Assembly (NCBI GenBank): GCA_900315775.1
Contig: ONAJ01000005.1
Span: 1 to 64,000, forward strand
Source: an uncultured Prevotella sp.
GTDB taxonomy: Bacteria > Bacteroidota > Bacteroidia > Bacteroidales > Bacteroidaceae
DNA length: 64,000 nucleotides
Direction of reading: 5' to 3'
A program made the translations under genes and the position numbers. The notes under the pieces are model-generated. The model ran no database searches and was not told where the DNA came from. It worked only from the letters and a program-made list of their open reading frames with translations. Below, piece after piece: positions 1 through 6,979 of the stretch (positions are counted from its first letter, which is position 1; each line of letters begins with the position of its first letter).

Positions 1-162
1 CGGTTCGTATTTAAACCCAATTCCATATATACATTATATTATATATATACAGACTTGCTTCTTGTACTACTTCTTCTCTGTCTATGTAAATCTTTCAAAT
101 AACGCTTGTTCTTTTTCGCTCCCACGCTGCACCGTCACCGGATTTTAGCGCGAAAGCGGATG

Positions 163-193
163 CAAAGGTACAAACTTTTCGGGAAACACCAAA
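163..193 (-). promoter_or_regulatory. Bacteroidetes-type promoter facing the left edge
   Basis: On the minus strand TACCTTTG (170-163) lies 19 bp from TTTG (193-190), matching the Bacteroidetes -7 and -33 elements. Transcription would run off the left edge. The first plausible ATG is at 26-24, open for 8 codons to the window end, which would leave a leader of about 130 nt. The rest of 1-272 shows no gene and no strong terminator for cydB. Confidence 0.6.
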
Positions 194-272
194 ACATTTC
201 ACAAGAAAATTCGAAAATAATGCAACTTTTTCTACTTTCTTGACTGAATTATGGCAGTTTCCTTATACTTAT

Positions 273-1424
273 TTAGTATGCATGACCCTCTTTGACGTCT
301 TTTTCATCTATTTTCTTCTTGTCCAACGACCACCATGCATAGGCTATGTATGCAAGAACGAACGGTATAAGAATACTTACTAACGCCATTGTTCTTAGTG
401 TAAATTCAGAGCTGCATGAGTTTGCTATAGTAAGTGAAGACTGAAGATCTATATTAGAAGGGTAATATGCTGTATTGTTCCAACCTGCGCAAAGCAGTAA
501 TGCCAGCACAACGAGTACCACTCCTACCCCAGCGAACCATATTCCTCCAATATATGTCTTGCTTACTACGGTTTTAACGATAGCATATAGAAGGAGGACT
601 ACTCCGACGAGAATTATCGCAACAAGATACCACATATCAAGGAGGTTATGAAGGTATTTCATTGGTTCAAGGAAGATGACTCCCGTTTCCGGATTATATG
701 CATATCCGTCTTTAAGGAGTGTTCTTACGAGAAATGCCACGAAGAGGAGAAGGAACGGAACCGTCACACCAATAAGGCGCACGCTACCTCGCGACCTGAT
801 ATTCTCACTATTAACATTATTCATAACATAAAGAATACCGAGGATACGTGCAAGGAAGAACACCGCGAGTCCAAAGATAAGATTCCACGGATCGAGAAGA
901 GCGTCAAGTCCGCGAGAAGCATTTGCCCAACTGCTAATTATAGGAGTAATGCCTTCTACGTCAACCAGATTATTCTTTTCAATGATAAAATTACTACCGT
1001 TAAAGAACGTAGCCACAGCCCCTCCGAGCAATAACGGTCCTACTACTCCATTGATAATAAGACACCACTGGAAAGTCTTTGGTCCGAGGAAGTTGCCCAA
1101 CTTATTCTGGAATTCATAGCTAACAGCCTGAAGTACAAAAGAGAAGAGGATTATCATCCAAAGCCAATATGCGCCTCCGAAACTCGTGCTATAGAACAGC
1201 GGGAAAGATGCGAAGAAAGCACCTCCAAAGGTCACGAGAGTGGTAAACGTAAGTTCCCATTTGCGTCCCGTTGAGTTTATGACCATACGACGTTCCTCAG
1301 CGGTATGTCCAAGTGAAAAGATAAGAGAGTTAGCACCCTGAACGAACATCAAGAACACCAACAGAGCCCCCAGTAAGGAGACGAGGAACCACCAATATTG
1401 TTGTAAAAAGCTATATGTTATCAT
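273..1424 (-). CDS. cydB: cytochrome bd ubiquinol oxidase subunit II
   Basis: Subunit II of the membrane quinol:oxygen oxidoreductase that reduces oxygen to water at high affinity. The 383-residue product is almost entirely hydrophobic, with about eight or nine membrane segments. It starts with a segment ending in GALLVFLMFVQGANSL, the usual CydB opening, and ends in a short charged cytosolic tail. It lies 13 bp after cydA and is the last gene of the operon DUF4492-cydA-cydB. In a Bacteroidales anaerobe this oxidase is expected to scavenge oxygen and allow nanoaerobic respiration. Length and position fit the family. Confidence 0.96.
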   Translation of the reverse strand: MITYSFLQQYWWFLVSLLGALLVFLMFVQGANSLIFSLGHTAEERRMVINSTGRKWELTFTTLVTFGGAFFASFPLFYSTSFGGAYWLWMIILFSFVLQAVSYEFQNKLGNFLGPKTFQWCLIINGVVGPLLLGGAVATFFNGSNFIIEKNNLVDVEGITPIISSWANASRGLDALLDPWNLIFGLAVFFLARILGILYVMNNVNSENIRSRGSVRLIGVTVPFLLLFVAFLVRTLLKDGYAYNPETGVIFLEPMKYLHNLLDMWYLVAIILVGVVLLLYAIVKTVVSKTYIGGIWFAGVGVVLVVLALLLCAGWNNTAYYPSNIDLQSSLTIANSCSSEFTLRTMALVSILIPFVLAYIAYAWWSLDKKKIDEKDVKEGHAY

Positions 1425-1437
1425 AGTAGTATATATA

Positions 1438-3003
1438 TTAAGAGTTATATTCTGGTCCTTTTTTTATTTGCTTAAGCATAATATTTATTTCAACGGCAAG
1501 CATTGTTGTAAATAAAGCCAAGAAGATAAAGAACGTGAGTGCCACAGAATTAGCACCAACAGCAGAGACAGATGCGCCTACAGGCAACATGTCCTGGATA
1601 GTCCAAGGTTGGCGACCGAACTCTGCCACCAACCATCCGCTCTCGCTGGCTATGTAAGCACAAGGAACGAGGATTATAGCCAAGATATAATGCCACTTTG
1701 GAAGTGATGTAATATCCACTTTATATGACCTGTAGAGCAGAATTGCAAAGAACAAGATGATGAAACAACCGAAGCCCACCATTATACGGAACGCCCAGAA
1801 GTTGACCGGTATATACGGAACGAGCTCGTCGATATCACGTATATAGCCATATCCGAAATACTTCATATTCTCTTTTAGAACAGACAGATGAGAGCCAAGA
1901 ACCTTCTCATCGGCTCCGTCCGCCTTTGCCTTACGATAATCAGAAAGTGCTGCGATAGCCGCTTTTCCGCGTTCTATTTTCTCTGCGTAAGGCGGTTCTT
2001 TCTTTCCGTCAGGAGTAGTATAACCGTTGATAAGGTCGTTAATACCAGGAACATATCCATGAATATCACGCGTAGCCATAACCGACAACGCATAAGGCAT
2101 AGCTATGCGAAGAGAAGGTTCTTCCTCATTCTTGTAGTCGGGTTGTTCAAAGGGATTAACCCACGCCACAGCAGTAAGACTTTGATCCGTTCCTCCGTTA
2201 TACAATGCTTCCATTGCTGCCAGTTTCATAGGCTGCACCTCAGCCACCTGTTCACCAGAAAGGTGTCCGGTAGCTCCTGCGAGCAAGGCAGCAACGAGTC
2301 CTACGGCACTACTTATTTTTATGCTCTCTACCGCAAGTTGAACATCACGTTTCTTCCATAGATACCAGCAGCTTACAGCAATTGTGAAGACAGCGCCAAT
2401 TATCCAGGCAGAAGTAACCGTGTGACAGAACTTTGCGACAGCAAATGGAGAGAACGCCACATCAACGAAGGACACCATTTCATTACGCATAGTATCCGGG
2501 TTAAACTCACAGCCTACAGGATGTTGCATCCAGGAGTTTGCCACAAGAATCCACCATGCTGAGATTGTTGCTCCCAGACCCGTGAGCCATGTTGAAGCAA
2601 GATGAAAACCGCGTGACACCTTCTCCCATCCGAAGTACATGACTGCCACGAAAGTAGATTCCATAAAGAACGCCACGATACCTTCGATAGCAAGCGGAGC
2701 GCCAAAGATGTCGCCTACGAACCAGGAATAGTTAGACCAGTTAGTACCGAATTCAAATTCGAGTATAATACCCGTAGCTACTCCCATAGCGAAATTTATT
2801 CCGAAGAGCTTCTGCCAAAAGCGTGCGCAGTCCTTCCAGAATTGTTTCTTTGTACGATAGTAGCAAGTCTCCATAATTCCCATTATGACAGCAAGTCCGA
2901 GTGTCAATGGGACAAACAACCAATGGTAGATAGCCGTAAGAGCGAACTGAGCTCTCGACCAGTCAATCGTTGCGGGGTCAACAGTTAAAAAGAGATTGTT
3001 CAT
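1438..3003 (-). CDS. cydA: cytochrome bd ubiquinol oxidase subunit I
   Basis: Haem-bearing, quinol-oxidising subunit of cytochrome bd (521 aa, usual CydA length). Visible family residues are His27 in ALTAIYHWLFVPLTLG (haem b595 ligand), the His of FCHTVTSAW (b558 ligand) and the Met of FRIMVGFG (second b558 ligand). The acidic residues in GTNWSNYSWFVGDIF and IEGIVAFFMES and the C-terminal GRQPWTIQDMLPVG block are also present. The loop between the middle helices (roughly residues 310-385) is long and charged, as in long Q-loop enzymes. It is the middle gene of the cyd operon, 31 bp after the DUF4492 gene. Confidence 0.97.
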   Translation of the reverse strand: MNNLFLTVDPATIDWSRAQFALTAIYHWLFVPLTLGLAVIMGIMETCYYRTKKQFWKDCARFWQKLFGINFAMGVATGIILEFEFGTNWSNYSWFVGDIFGAPLAIEGIVAFFMESTFVAVMYFGWEKVSRGFHLASTWLTGLGATISAWWILVANSWMQHPVGCEFNPDTMRNEMVSFVDVAFSPFAVAKFCHTVTSAWIIGAVFTIAVSCWYLWKKRDVQLAVESIKISSAVGLVAALLAGATGHLSGEQVAEVQPMKLAAMEALYNGGTDQSLTAVAWVNPFEQPDYKNEEEPSLRIAMPYALSVMATRDIHGYVPGINDLINGYTTPDGKKEPPYAEKIERGKAAIAALSDYRKAKADGADEKVLGSHLSVLKENMKYFGYGYIRDIDELVPYIPVNFWAFRIMVGFGCFIILFFAILLYRSYKVDITSLPKWHYILAIILVPCAYIASESGWLVAEFGRQPWTIQDMLPVGASVSAVGANSVALTFFIFLALFTTMLAVEINIMLKQIKKGPEYNS

Positions 3004-3034
3004 AGTACTATAGTTAATTCAACATTTTTCTTTA

Positions 3035-3247
3035 TCACGGTGCAAGTTGCGTCGCCACATAGTCAGCCTCCCTTCCCTCCTCAGCATGTTGTTTTAAGAA
3101 GTTCGGAAAGAAGAACAGTTTCAGAACACAGAATATCACAAATACCTTTATGGCAATGATTAGCCATAGCGTCTTTCCCAGTTCCATACTTCGAAAACCG
3201 TCGTAGTACAGATGGAATACCTTATGAAAGAAACCATCTTTTTTCAT
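3035..3247 (-). CDS. small membrane protein, DUF4492 type, heading the cyd operon
   Basis: A 70-residue protein with one strongly hydrophobic segment (about residues 27-48, LWLIIAIKVFVIFCVLKLFF) flanked by charged ends. I recognise it as DUF4492, a short protein typically encoded just upstream of cydA in Bacteroidetes. Its function is not established. By analogy with the small CydX and CydH subunits of other bd oxidases it may be an accessory subunit, but sequence relationship to those is not evident. It is the first gene after the candidate promoter at 3269-3301. Confidence 0.8.
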   Translation of the reverse strand: MKKDGFFHKVFHLYYDGFRSMELGKTLWLIIAIKVFVIFCVLKLFFFPNFLKQHAEEGREADYVATQLAP

Positions 3248-3268
3248 AACAGGTTAACATTCACAGGG

Positions 3269-3301
3269 CAAAGATACAGAAATTTCTTGAACCACTAACA
3301 A
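3269..3301 (-). promoter_or_regulatory. candidate promoter of the cyd operon
   Basis: TATCTTTG (3276-3269, minus strand) is a good -7 element, 21 nt before the DUF4492 start. The upstream element is weak: TTG at 3301-3299 with 22 bp spacing, slightly long. Confidence 0.5.
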
Positions 3302-3391
3302 TTATTCCATATTTTTTCTCTAATTATTTCGAAAATATCTATCCCCAAGAATGTTTAAATTTGTTTGTTTTTATGATTTTTGTCCGTTTTA

Positions 3392-3422
3392 TTTGTAATT
3401 TCAAGAAATATGTTTAACTTTG
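3392..3422 (+). promoter_or_regulatory. promoter of the YoeB-type toxin-antitoxin operon
   Basis: TTTG (3392-3395), 19 bp, then TAACTTTG (3415-3422). The predicted start of transcription lies a few bases further, about 25 nt before the antitoxin ATG at 3452. Confidence 0.75.
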
Positions 3423-3451
3423 CAATCAACAATCAAAGGAACATTATAATT

Positions 3452-3694
3452 ATGACTGCAGTACAACTCAACGCAATGAACACCGAGCTTTGGCAGAGTA
3501 TTGGTGCCATAGCTGATAGCGAACAGCTAATGAAGCGCCTGACCAGATACGCCAAAAAGCTGGTGAAAGAGAAAGAAGATCCTACGCTGATGACAAAGGA
3601 GGAATTCTTTGCCATGCTTGATGAAGCAGAGAAAGGATCATCCAAAAGATTTGACAGCGTGGAAGAGTTAGACAAATACATTCATAGTCTATGA
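3452..3694 (+). CDS. antitoxin of a YoeB-type toxin-antitoxin pair
   Basis: An 80-residue, charged, mostly helical protein. The start at 3452 is chosen because an upstream in-frame ATG at 3380 lies before the promoter elements (3392-3422), and an A-rich AAAGGA precedes 3452. No clear DNA-binding motif is obvious, but size, charge and position before the toxin gene indicate the cognate antitoxin. It would neutralise the downstream endoribonuclease and probably autorepress the operon. Its last 4 nt overlap the toxin start (ATGA), consistent with translational coupling. Confidence 0.8.
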   Translation: MTAVQLNAMNTELWQSIGAIADSEQLMKRLTRYAKKLVKEKEDPTLMTKEEFFAMLDEAEKGSSKRFDSVEELDKYIHSL

Positions 3695-3969
3695 AACGTT
3701 ACTTTGTTGATATTAAAGAGAAAGCTCTAAACGACTTGAAAAAACTGGAAAGAAATGAGCCAAAGTCGTATCAGAAAGCGCTTAAACTGATAGCCGAACT
3801 TTATGAACATCCCTTTCAAGGCACAGGTCATCCTGAGCCTCTAAAGGGAAAGCCTGAGGGACGTTGGAGCCGCCATATAAGCGATAAGCATCGAATGGTT
3901 TATCAAGTGCTTGAAAACGAAGTGATTGTTATTGTTATCTCTGCCTACGGCCATTATGCTGACAAATAG
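3691..3969 (+). CDS. YoeB/Txe-family mRNA interferase toxin
   Basis: A 92-residue protein of the RelE superfamily, YoeB/Txe branch: ribosome-dependent cleavage of mRNA when the antitoxin is lost. Family marks are HPEPLKG (Glu49, equivalent to the catalytic Glu of YoeB), GRWSRHISDKHRMVY (Arg61 and Arg68 region) and the C-terminal YGHY (His88, Tyr89), which replaces RYHY of E. coli YoeB. All expected catalytic residues are present, so the toxin looks intact. It is coupled to the antitoxin by a 4-nt overlap and followed by a terminator at 4076-4108. Confidence 0.9.
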   Translation: MKRYFVDIKEKALNDLKKLERNEPKSYQKALKLIAELYEHPFQGTGHPEPLKGKPEGRWSRHISDKHRMVYQVLENEVIVIVISAYGHYADK

Positions 3970-4022
3970 TTTCATCGGCTTTTTATTACCTGACTTTCAA
4001 ATCCAAACACATTACGTCAAGC

Positions 4023-4043
4023 ACGAGGACCAGTAGTCCTCGT
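4023..4043. repeat. perfect hairpin downstream of the YoeB-type toxin
   Basis: ACGAGGAC (4023-4030), five-base loop CAGTA, then GTCCTCGT (4036-4043). There is no T-run after it, so it is more likely an mRNA 3' structure than a terminator by itself. Confidence 0.6.
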
Positions 4044-4075
4044 ATGTCATCAGGGCAGTAATTAAGATAGATAAC

Positions 4076-4108
4076 AAAGCGGTGCACCCAATCGGATGCA
4101 CCGCTTTT
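4076..4108. terminator. bidirectional Rho-independent terminator between the two toxin-antitoxin operons
   Basis: AAAGCGGTGCA (4076-4086) pairs perfectly with TGCACCGCTTT (4097-4107) around a 10-nt loop. It is T-rich on the plus strand and A-rich before the stem, so it can act in both directions. It ends the YoeB-type operon. The gene-free stretch 3970-4393 holds only this terminator and the hairpins at 4023-4043 and 4221-4253. Confidence 0.75.
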
Positions 4109-4220
4109 ACTATTATTGATGTATTTATTTGTTTCTGAAAATATTCACTTTTCCCCTACTAAGCCTCCAAGAGTACTCAAACTTGAGCATCGTAAATGTA
4201 CCAGTTCCCGCGCTAAAGAA

Positions 4221-4253
4221 AATCCGCAGCACCTGCTGTAGGTACTGCGGATT
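4221..4253. terminator. hairpin downstream of the PemK-type toxin
   Basis: AATCCGCAG (4221-4229) pairs with CTGCGGATT (4245-4253), with an inner ACCT/AGGT stem in the loop. On the minus strand the stem is followed by a short T-rich run, so it could terminate the PemK-type operon about 140 nt past its stop. Confidence 0.55.
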
Positions 4254-4393
4254 GAAGATATAGTTAATATGTTAGTATTTTTTCAGGAGCATCAATCCAA
4301 GCGAAACAAGAATCTAAAAGTGGATGTTCAAATCCTATATGTCATATTTATGTTCTTTCTTCTATCTTTATTACAATTTTATTTGGTTAAACA

Positions 4394-4735
4394 TTAGAAT
4401 ATTGAATAGATGATTTTATCTACTATTTCATCAAAAAACTTTTGCTTAATACTGCCTAATCGACGATTTACATCGCGCTCTATGTTACCTGTTAAAATCT
4501 GACACTTAACAAGACTTGGCTTCGAAAAAGTGAACCCTTCTACCATATCGTCAGATAAAGGATAAGAATACTGGGGATTTAACCAGTCATTAGAGGTTAT
4601 GAGCACGAGATAAAACATACCATCCTCATCCTCTTGCAACTCGTCATTGGATACGATAATTGCAGGATGAGGTTTGAATGTTCCATCAGGAAAAAGGAAG
4701 TTAACTTCCACAATATCTTTCTGGTGGTACTTCAT
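4394..4735 (-). CDS. PemK/MazF-like toxin
   Basis: A 113-residue protein beginning MKYHQKDIVEVNFLFPDG, followed by KPHPAIIVSNDE, the typical opening of PemK/MazF endoribonucleases (a beta strand, then a proline-rich loop and HPAIIVSN). A VKCQILTGNIE strand and a C-terminal helix complete the fold. Family members cleave mRNA at short motifs, independently of the ribosome. It overlaps the upstream small gene by 4 nt, the standard antitoxin-toxin arrangement. The assignment rests on the N-terminal pattern and operon layout. Similar folds also occur in non-toxic growth inhibitors. Confidence 0.75.
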   Translation of the reverse strand: MKYHQKDIVEVNFLFPDGTFKPHPAIIVSNDELQEDEDGMFYLVLITSNDWLNPQYSYPLSDDMVEGFTFSKPSLVKCQILTGNIERDVNRRLGSIKQKFFDEIVDKIIYSIF

Positions 4736-4941
4736 ACATATCGGGCTATAACGTGCGACATACTCTTGCGGGAATGCTCAATAACGGCATCCCTCAACTC
4801 ACGATGAGCCTGAATTTCCTTGGGAGTGGGTTTGTAATCCTCCTCTCCAACCTTAGAGAAAAGTCCCGTTGCCAGCAAGGCAGCAAGTTTGCGCCGTGCC
4901 AACGCATTTCCCTTATTATACTCTAACGTTATTGTGCACAT
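4732..4941 (-). CDS. putative antitoxin paired with the PemK-like toxin
   Basis: A 69-residue protein starting MCTITLEYNKGNALARRKLAALLATGLF. The start at 4941 is preferred over an in-frame ATG at 4974, because the upstream ATG overlaps the -7 element (4979-4972) and so lies before the transcript start. The N-terminus reads as one beta strand followed by helices, as in many ribbon-helix-helix or Phd-like antitoxins, but I cannot assign a family. The stop overlaps the toxin start by 4 nt. Role inferred from size and pairing. Confidence 0.65.
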   Translation of the reverse strand: MCTITLEYNKGNALARRKLAALLATGLFSKVGEEDYKPTPKEIQAHRELRDAVIEHSRKSMSHVIARYV

Positions 4942-4971
4942 ATAATTAAAGTTTTTATTGATTTCTGTTGG

Positions 4972-5003
4972 CAAATTTAGGTATTATTTCCCAAACGACC
5001 AAA
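4972..5003 (-). promoter_or_regulatory. promoter of the PemK-type operon
   Basis: On the minus strand TTTG (5003-5000), 20 bp, TAAATTTG (4979-4972). The leader to the ATG at 4941 would be about 25 nt. This placement fixes the antitoxin start. Confidence 0.75.
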
Positions 5004-5052
5004 AAAAAGGCGGAAATCTTTCGATTGACGGCTTGGAACTCGGGGACGTTCC

Positions 5053-5070
5053 TCACGTGCGCGCACGTGA
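5053..5070. repeat. 18-bp perfect palindrome
   Basis: TCACGTGCGCGCACGTGA reads the same on both strands. It lies in the gene-free stretch 4980-5472 and could be an operator or DNA-binding site. No owner protein is evident. Confidence 0.8.
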
Positions 5071-5085
5071 GATTATAAATTTTGA

Positions 5086-5163
5086 TGTCACTTTTGTCAC
5101 TTCTGTCACAAACCCTCTGTTTATCGGTGTTTCAACAGTGACAACAACGTGACAAAAGTGACA
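5086..5163. repeat. 15-bp perfect inverted repeat with TGTCAC submotifs
   Basis: TGTCACTTTTGTCAC at 5086-5100 is exactly mirrored by GTGACAAAAGTGACA at 5149-5163. Further TGTCAC (5104-5109) and GTGACA half-sites lie between the arms. The arms are too far apart (48 nt) and too structured for a terminator. An operator array or a mobile-element relic is possible. Confidence 0.8.
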
Positions 5164-5263
5164 GTAAATTGTGAAATCACGCATAATTTAGAAGAAAAAG
5201 CGGGGTGTTTTGTGGAAATTTTCAACTGCCAGAAACTATGTGTGTCTTTGTTTGAAGTTAGTA

Positions 5264-5324
5264 GTTTCGGACGGTGAAACTAACAGTTTCGGGCGGTGAA
5301 ACCAAGGGTTTCAGGCGTTGAAAC
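5264..5324. repeat. three tandem copies of a 22-bp unit carrying GTTTC-N7-GAAAC
   Basis: Units GTTTCGGACGGTGAAAC (5264-5280), GTTTCGGGCGGTGAAAC (5286-5302) and GTTTCAGGCGTTGAAAC (5308-5324) are spaced exactly 22 bp start to start. Each is an inverted repeat of GTTTC/GAAAC. The array ends about 95 bp before the -33 element of the exporter promoter. The spacing of about two helical turns suits protein binding on one face. It is too short and too few for a CRISPR array. Confidence 0.8.
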
Positions 5325-5417
5325 TCATTTGGAAACTACTTTCTGGCCTTCACTATGCAAAGATACTAAATTCTTTTGGATTATACAAAGTTTGTAGCAA
5401 GAAATATTTTTGTTTGC

Positions 5418-5448
5418 TTTGCGTTAATCAAAAAAGTTTGTACTTTTG
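5418..5448 (+). promoter_or_regulatory. promoter of the exporter operon
   Basis: TTTG (5418-5421), 19 bp, TACTTTTG (5441-5448), with the ATG of the TolC-like gene 24 nt further on. Confidence 0.75.
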
Positions 5449-5472
5449 CACTTAGATTTTAAGAAATAATGC

Positions 5473-6966
5473 ATGAAAAAGTATATTATTGCTGCTATCG
5501 CAGTTTGTATTTTTCTACCCACGTCGGCCCAAAGGACTCTGAATCTGGACAGTTGTAGAGCGTTGGCATTACGAAACAACAAGCAACTGAGTATTGCGCG
5601 TTTGAAGCAGGACGTAGCCAAGAATACCAGAAAGGCGACACGAACGAAGTACCTTCCAAAGATTGACGCTCTTGGCGGCTACGAGTGGACAAGTAGAGAA
5701 ATTTCCATTCTTAACGACGAACAGAAGAACAAGTTAAACAATCTTGGTTCTGTGATAAAGGGAGACATCGCCACTAAGTTGTTTACCGATATGGCGCAAC
5801 ATGGTATTATAACCCCTCAGCAGGCAGCATCGTTAGGCCAGTTGATTGGAGAGCAGATGACTCCGCTTACTCAGGCTGTCAACGGTTTTGGCAGACAGGT
5901 TACCGATGCTTTCCGCACCGACACAAGGAATATGTTTGCTGGTAGCATTATGCTTTCGCAGCCTCTCTATATGGGTGGTGCCATAACTGCCGCAAACAAG
6001 ATGGCCGACATTGGTGAACGCATAGCAGCAAGCTCTGCAGACCTTAGTGAGCAGTCAACGATATACGACATTGACAACACATACTGGCTTGTCGTGTCGC
6101 TTCACCACAAGGAGAAGTTGGCGAATAGCTATCTGAGTGTTGTACAGAAGCTCAACGACGACGTCGAGAAGATGATTCGCGAAGGCGTAGCCACACGTGC
6201 CGACGGCTTGAAGGTCAACGTTAAGGTTAACGAGGCAGAAATGCAGGTTACGCAGGCCGAGGACGGTCATACACTTGCGAAGATGTTACTCTGTCAGCTC
6301 TGCGGCATTCCTTTAGAAGAAGACATACAGTTGGAGGACGAGTTAACGGAAGACCCGACAGATCTTAACGTTAGCGAAACTGCCGATTTCCCGGGTCAGC
6401 ATTCTATAGACAACCGCCCCGAGCTTATGATGCTTCAGAGCGCTATTGACTTTAGCAAGCAATCGACGAAACTTACCCGTTCGGCATACCTTCCCCACCT
6501 GGCTTTGACAGGCGGATATCTTATTACCAACCCTAACGTTTACAACGGATATCAGAATAAATTCGGTGGTGTCTGGAACGTGGGAGTTCTCTTGAAGATT
6601 CCTGTGTGGAACTGGATGGAGGGAGCATATAAGGTTCGTGCAAGCAAGACAAAGACTGCGATAGCAACCCTTGAAATGAACGAAGTCCGCGAGAAGATGG
6701 AACTTCAGGCAGCACAGGGAAAGTTCAAGATGAAGGAGGCAAACAAGAAACTCGCTATGACGTGTAAGAACGTTGAGAAGGCAGAGGAGAATCTGCGTTC
6801 TGCCAACCTTGGTTTCAAGGAAGGCGTCATCTCCTCGACAACAGTTATGGAGGCACAGACAGCATGGCTCCAGGCTCACTCGCAGAGAATTGACGCAGCC
6901 ATAGACGTCCAGATGTCTAAGGTCAACCTGAAGAAGATATACGGAGAATTATCAATTGCGAATTAA
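5473..6966 (+). CDS. TolC-family outer membrane efflux protein
   Basis: Outer-membrane channel component of a tripartite exporter (497 aa). A signal peptide (MKKYIIAAIAVCIFLPTSAQ) is followed by RTLNLDSCRALALRNNKQL, the standard start of an outer-membrane efflux domain. Two long helical repeats with heptad-like composition fill the rest, as expected for the alpha-helical barrel. A low-complexity insert around residues 90-140 is predicted to reach a beta-barrel strand region. It is the first gene of a four-gene operon with an HlyD-type adaptor (13 bp later) and two ABC-2 permeases. The substrate cannot be told from sequence. Confidence 0.9.
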   Translation: MKKYIIAAIAVCIFLPTSAQRTLNLDSCRALALRNNKQLSIARLKQDVAKNTRKATRTKYLPKIDALGGYEWTSREISILNDEQKNKLNNLGSVIKGDIATKLFTDMAQHGIITPQQAASLGQLIGEQMTPLTQAVNGFGRQVTDAFRTDTRNMFAGSIMLSQPLYMGGAITAANKMADIGERIAASSADLSEQSTIYDIDNTYWLVVSLHHKEKLANSYLSVVQKLNDDVEKMIREGVATRADGLKVNVKVNEAEMQVTQAEDGHTLAKMLLCQLCGIPLEEDIQLEDELTEDPTDLNVSETADFPGQHSIDNRPELMMLQSAIDFSKQSTKLTRSAYLPHLALTGGYLITNPNVYNGYQNKFGGVWNVGVLLKIPVWNWMEGAYKVRASKTKTAIATLEMNEVREKMELQAAQGKFKMKEANKKLAMTCKNVEKAEENLRSANLGFKEGVISSTTVMEAQTAWLQAHSQRIDAAIDVQMSKVNLKKIYGELSIAN

Positions 6967-6979
6967 ATAAAATAAATAT

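Noticed and set aside
648..1034. Plus-strand frame antisense to cydB
   Set aside because: Shadow of the cydB coding sequence, with basic low-complexity translation and no promoter.
4958..5152. 64-codon plus-strand frame
   Set aside because: It covers the palindrome and inverted repeat, has no promoter in its direction and no recognisable sequence.
5264..5324. Minimal CRISPR array
   Set aside because: The period is 22 bp with a 5-bp spacer, far too short, and there are no cas genes in the window.
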